Below are positions 4,971 through 6,966 of a DNA stretch of 6,966 nt, piece by piece (the first letter of the stretch is position 1; each line of letters starts with the position of its first letter). Under the pieces are notes generated by a model. It was not told where the DNA came from, made no database searches, and saw only the letters and a list, made by a program, of their open reading frames with translations. Made by a program: the position numbers and the translations under genes. Origin of the DNA: Conexibacter sp. (lineage in GTDB: Bacteria; Actinomycetota; Thermoleophilia; Solirubrobacterales; Solirubrobacteraceae); the NCBI GenBank assembly GCA_025964215.1, contig JAOPZG010000331.1, positions 1 through 6,966 of the forward strand. Reading direction: 5' to 3'.

Positions 4971-5489
4971 ATGGCGACGCCCCAAGTCGATCCCGCCCGG
5001 TACCGCGAGGTCATCGGGAGCTTCGCGACCGGCGTCGCGATCGTCACCGCCCACGACGACGACGGGCCCGCCGGCCTCACCACGAACGCCGTCACGAGCC
5101 TGAGCCTCGACCCGCTGCTGCTGCTCGTCTGCTTCGACAACGGATCGCGGACGCTGCCGATCGTGCAGGCCGCCCGGCGCTTCGCCGTCAACGTCCTGCA
5201 CGCCGGCCAGGAGGAGCTCGCCCGCGTCTTCGCCTCCAAGCGCGTCGCGGAGGAGAAGTTCGAGGCCGCGACGCACACGGTCGCCCACGGCGTCCCCGTC
5301 CTCGACGACGCGCTCGCCTGGATCGCCTGCGACCTCGAGTCGCTCACGCCGGCCGGCGATCACTCGATCGGGATCGGCCGCGTCACGCACATGAGCGCCG
5401 GCGACGGGCCGGCCGCCGCGACCGAGCCGCTGCTGTTCTTCCGCGGCGGCTTCGGGCGGCTCGCGCCCACGCCGCCGTCAGAACGCTGA
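4971..5489 (+). CDS. Flavin reductase-like, FMN-binding split-barrel protein
   Basis: This encodes 172 residues, typical for the HpaC/ActVB-type flavin reductase domain family. The N-terminal YREVIGSFATGVAIVTA (11-27) is the family hallmark. GLTTNAVTSLSLDPLLLLVC (35-54) contributes to FMN binding, RFAVNVL (70-76) is a core strand, GDHSI (129-133) is the conserved turn, and PLLFFRGGFGRL (153-164) closes the barrel. Members reduce FMN or FAD with NAD(P)H and often supply reduced flavin to a monooxygenase; others bind heme or F420-like cofactors, so the substrate is not settled. No partner oxygenase is in the window. There is no signal peptide, so it is cytoplasmic. ATG 4971 is chosen because it begins the conserved domain at normal distance. 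The stop lies 7 bp from that of the convergent membrane-protein gene. Confidence 0.9.
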   Translation: MATPQVDPARYREVIGSFATGVAIVTAHDDDGPAGLTTNAVTSLSLDPLLLLVCFDNGSRTLPIVQAARRFAVNVLHAGQEELARVFASKRVAEEKFEAATHTVAHGVPVLDDALAWIACDLESLTPAGDHSIGIGRVTHMSAGDGPAAATEPLLFFRGGFGRLAPTPPSER

Positions 5490-5496
5490 CGCGCCC

Positions 5497-5940
5497 CTAG
5501 ACCGTCCCGAGCGCCCGGAGCGCGAGGAACGCGATCACCAGCGCCGCCGCGGCCATCACGCCGAGCTCGCGGCGGACGATCTGCAACACGATCGACTGCT
5601 GGTCCTCCGCCGGCAGCCGCCCGACTGCCTGGGCGTCCTCGAGGTCCCGCGCGTCGAGCACCATCTGCGCCGAGACGAGCCGCAGCTGCTCGGCCACGAA
5701 CCCCACCGGCACGGGCAGCAAGGCGTACAACCAGTAGAGCGTGTCCTCCGGCTCCAGCCCCTTCAAGGCCAGGATCCCGGCGACGATCGCCTGTCCGATC
5801 GCGACGATCTGGCCGGCACGGATGAGCAGCCATGCGGAGCGATGCGGCTCGACCTTCCACCACAAGTACGCGGCGACGATCCCGGCAATCCCGTTCGAGA
5901 TCGCCACGAGCGCGGCGAAGAGGTGTGCGACGTCGGTCAT
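5497..5940 (-). CDS. Four-helix membrane protein of unknown function
   Basis: This encodes 147 residues with four predicted membrane segments at about 6-28, 37-60, 67-88 and 125-145. The third segment includes LYALLPVPVGFVAEQLRL. A polar loop at about 92-123, with many Asp, Glu, Gln and Arg, is probably exposed to one side of the membrane. Tyr25-Leu-Trp-Trp, His33 and Trp70 are notable aromatic/polar positions in or near the membrane. I do not recognise a family and assign no function. The ATG at 5940 has no clear ribosome-binding site but directly begins the first helix. It is divergent from nuoA across 71 bp, so the two may share regulation, and convergent with the flavin reductase gene with a 7-bp gap and no terminator. 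Confidence 0.75.
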   Translation of the reverse strand: MTDVAHLFAALVAISNGIAGIVAAYLWWKVEPHRSAWLLIRAGQIVAIGQAIVAGILALKGLEPEDTLYWLYALLPVPVGFVAEQLRLVSAQMVLDARDLEDAQAVGRLPAEDQQSIVLQIVRRELGVMAAAALVIAFLALRALGTV

Positions 5941-6011
5941 GGAGTTGCCCGCAAGTGCGGAGCGCCACTTTGTGGCAGCAAGTTACAAGTTGGTGATACA
6001 ACGAGGGTCGA
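5941..6011. promoter_or_regulatory. Divergent promoter region between membrane-protein gene and nuoA
   Basis: This 71-bp gap is more AT-rich than its surroundings, as expected for promoters of both genes. It holds CAAGTT twice (5979-5984 and 5986-5991, 7 bp apart) and two small hairpins: CCGC/GCGG (5949-5960) and GCCAC/GTGGC around TTT (5964-5976). TTGTGG (5970-5975) with TGATAC 18 bp later (5994-5999) could be a weak nuo promoter. A minus-strand TAACTT (rc of 5981-5986) could be a -10 for the divergent gene. The individual boxes are tentative. Confidence 0.4.
6003..6007 (+). promoter_or_regulatory. Short-spaced Shine-Dalgarno site for nuoA
   Basis: GAGGG ends 4 bases before the GTG at 6012. 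The spacing is short but supports this start, which also matches the normal NuoA N-terminus. Confidence 0.5.
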
Positions 6012-6374
6012 GTGCTCCGGACGTACCTTACAGCCATCGTCTTCATCGGACTCGGAGGCCTCGTCGGCGCGTTGTTCGTGACCGCCGGCAGCTTCCTCGG
6101 TCCGAAGCCGAAGACCCCCACGACCTACCAGGCGGACCCCTACGAGAGCGGCATGCCCTCCGAGGTCCACCAGGGCTTCCGCTTCGGGATCAGCTTCTAC
6201 CTGATCGCGATGTTGTTCATCCTGTTCGACATCGAGGTGGTCTTCCTCTACCCGATCGCCGTGCAGCTGCGGTCCTTCGGGACGTTCGCGCTGGTCGAGA
6301 CCGTGGTCTTCATCGGGCTGCTGGTCGTGGCGTTCGTCTACGTCTGGCGACGCGGCGCCCTCGAGTGGCGCTAG
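6012..6374 (+). CDS. nuoA: NADH-quinone oxidoreductase subunit A (complex I)
   Basis: This encodes 120 residues, the usual NuoA size, from a GTG start. It is a membrane-arm subunit of proton-pumping complex I, at the junction with the peripheral arm near the quinone site. Three membrane helices are visible at about 5-28, 58-82 and 90-112. The conserved loop and helix run YESGMPS (44-50), then FRFGISFYLIAMLFILFDIEVVFLYP (56-81), including the acidic FDIE (72-75) expected in this subunit. The stop is 15 bp before nuoB, consistent with one operon. No odd residues were noticed. Confidence 0.97.
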   Translation: MLRTYLTAIVFIGLGGLVGALFVTAGSFLGPKPKTPTTYQADPYESGMPSEVHQGFRFGISFYLIAMLFILFDIEVVFLYPIAVQLRSFGTFALVETVVFIGLLVVAFVYVWRRGALEWR

Positions 6375-6389
6375 AACGGTAGGAACCTC

Positions 6390-6966
6390 ATGGAGATCAT
6401 CAAGCGGGAGAAGGCGGGCGATGCGGGGGACTTCCGCATCCGCCAGCTGCAGGCGCGCGACATGCTGCGCGGAGACCTCGAGGGCGACGACCTCGAGCAG
6501 TACGTGCAGGAGCGCGTCATCACCACGACGCTCGACCGCGCCGCCAACTGGGCGCGGGGCAACTCGCTGTTCCCCGCCACCTTCGGCCTCGCGTGTTGCG
6601 CCATCGAGATGATGTCGGTGGTCGGCGCGCGGCTGGACATCGCCCGCTTCGGCTTCGAGGCCTTCCGCGCCTCGCCGCGCCAGGCCGACCTGCTGATCCT
6701 CTCGGGCCGCGTCTCGATCAAGATGGCGCCGATCGTCCGGCGCATCTACGACCAGATGCTCGACCCGAAGTACGCCATCGCCATGGGCGCGTGCTCCAGC
6801 TCGATGGGCGTCTTCAACAACTACGCCCTCGTGCCGGCCGACAAGTTCCTCCCGGTCGACGTCCACGTCCCGGGCTGCCCGCCGCGTCCCGAGGCGCTGA
6901 TGCACGGGATCCTCAAGCTCCGCTCGATGGTCCACGCCGACCCGGCGATGGGCTGGCGCGAGCGCT
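6390..6966 (+). CDS. nuoB: NADH-quinone oxidoreductase subunit B (complex I), 3' end cut by window
   Basis: The reading frame is open from ATG 6390 to the window end, giving 192 residues with no stop, so only the C-terminal tip should be missing. TAGGA (6380-6384) lies 5 bases before the start. NuoB carries iron-sulfur cluster N2, which gives electrons to quinone. All four expected Cys are seen: Cys69-Cys70 in FGLACCAIEMM, Cys135 in MGACSSSMG and Cys163 in VPGCPPRPEAL. Other landmarks are WARGNSLFPATFG (54-66), FRASPRQADLLI (92-103) and YDQMLDPKYAIAMG (120-133). The segment after FNNY reads ALVPADKFLPVD, one residue shorter than the common QGVD version. The N-terminus has an extra acidic stretch (about 1-40) before the core. 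nuoC would be expected next, outside the window. Confidence 0.96.
   Translation, partial: MEIIKREKAGDAGDFRIRQLQARDMLRGDLEGDDLEQYVQERVITTTLDRAANWARGNSLFPATFGLACCAIEMMSVVGARLDIARFGFEAFRASPRQADLLILSGRVSIKMAPIVRRIYDQMLDPKYAIAMGACSSSMGVFNNYALVPADKFLPVDVHVPGCPPRPEALMHGILKLRSMVHADPAMGWRER

Noticed and set aside
3908..5347. 479-residue minus-strand frame crossing the cytochrome, cupredoxin and flavin reductase genes
   Set aside because: It crosses three well-supported genes and the large inverted repeat, has shadow-type composition, and shares no family features.
5937..6935. 332-residue minus-strand frame opposite nuoA-nuoB
   Set aside because: Asp/Arg/His/Glu-rich antisense shadow of nuoA and nuoB.

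Overview
The window is a GC-rich bacterial chromosome segment. Strong G/C at third codon positions, frequent GTG starts, several genes without Shine-Dalgarno sequences, lipoprotein electron carriers and a surface protein with a basic C-terminal module all suggest an Actinomycetota lineage. I would guess Thermoleophilia (Solirubrobacterales-like), but that placement is an inference from protein style, not a search result.

Layout. (1) 2-535 (+) is the 3' end of an unrecognised gene whose start lies outside the window. (2) 549-635 (+) is tRNA-Ser(UGA). (3) 764-2200 (+) is a secreted multidomain adhesin-like protein: signal peptide, regulatory-like beta domain, F5/8-type C domain, PKD domain and basic C-terminal module. 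(4) 2268-2654 (+) is a STAS-domain anti-sigma factor antagonist. It overlaps tail-to-tail with (5) serS (2621-3877, -), seryl-tRNA synthetase. (6) 3979-4395 (-) is a monoheme cytochrome c lipoprotein, divergent from (7) 4424-4819 (+), a cupredoxin-like lipoprotein, with only 28 bp between them. (8) 4820-4970 is intergenic and holds a large, nearly perfect inverted repeat. (9) 4971-5489 (+) is a flavin reductase-like FMN protein. (10) 5497-5940 (-) is a four-helix membrane protein of unknown function. (11) 6012-6374 and 6390-6966 (+) are nuoA and the start of nuoB, the head of a complex I operon cut by the window end.

How the parts relate. The right half is redox-themed: cytochrome c, a blue-copper-like carrier, a flavin reductase and NADH dehydrogenase. 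Apart from nuoA-nuoB these are separate transcription units, so a joint pathway is inference. The left half is translation (tRNA-Ser, serS), a cell-surface protein and a sigma-regulation component. No stretch over about 150 bp lacks a gene or RNA. I found no CRISPR array, transposase, phage gene or obvious novel multi-gene system. The most unusual items are the 100-bp inverted repeat before the flavin reductase gene, a displaced 36-bp duplicate of the cytochrome c 3' end, and a Gln at the expected axial-Met position of the cupredoxin.
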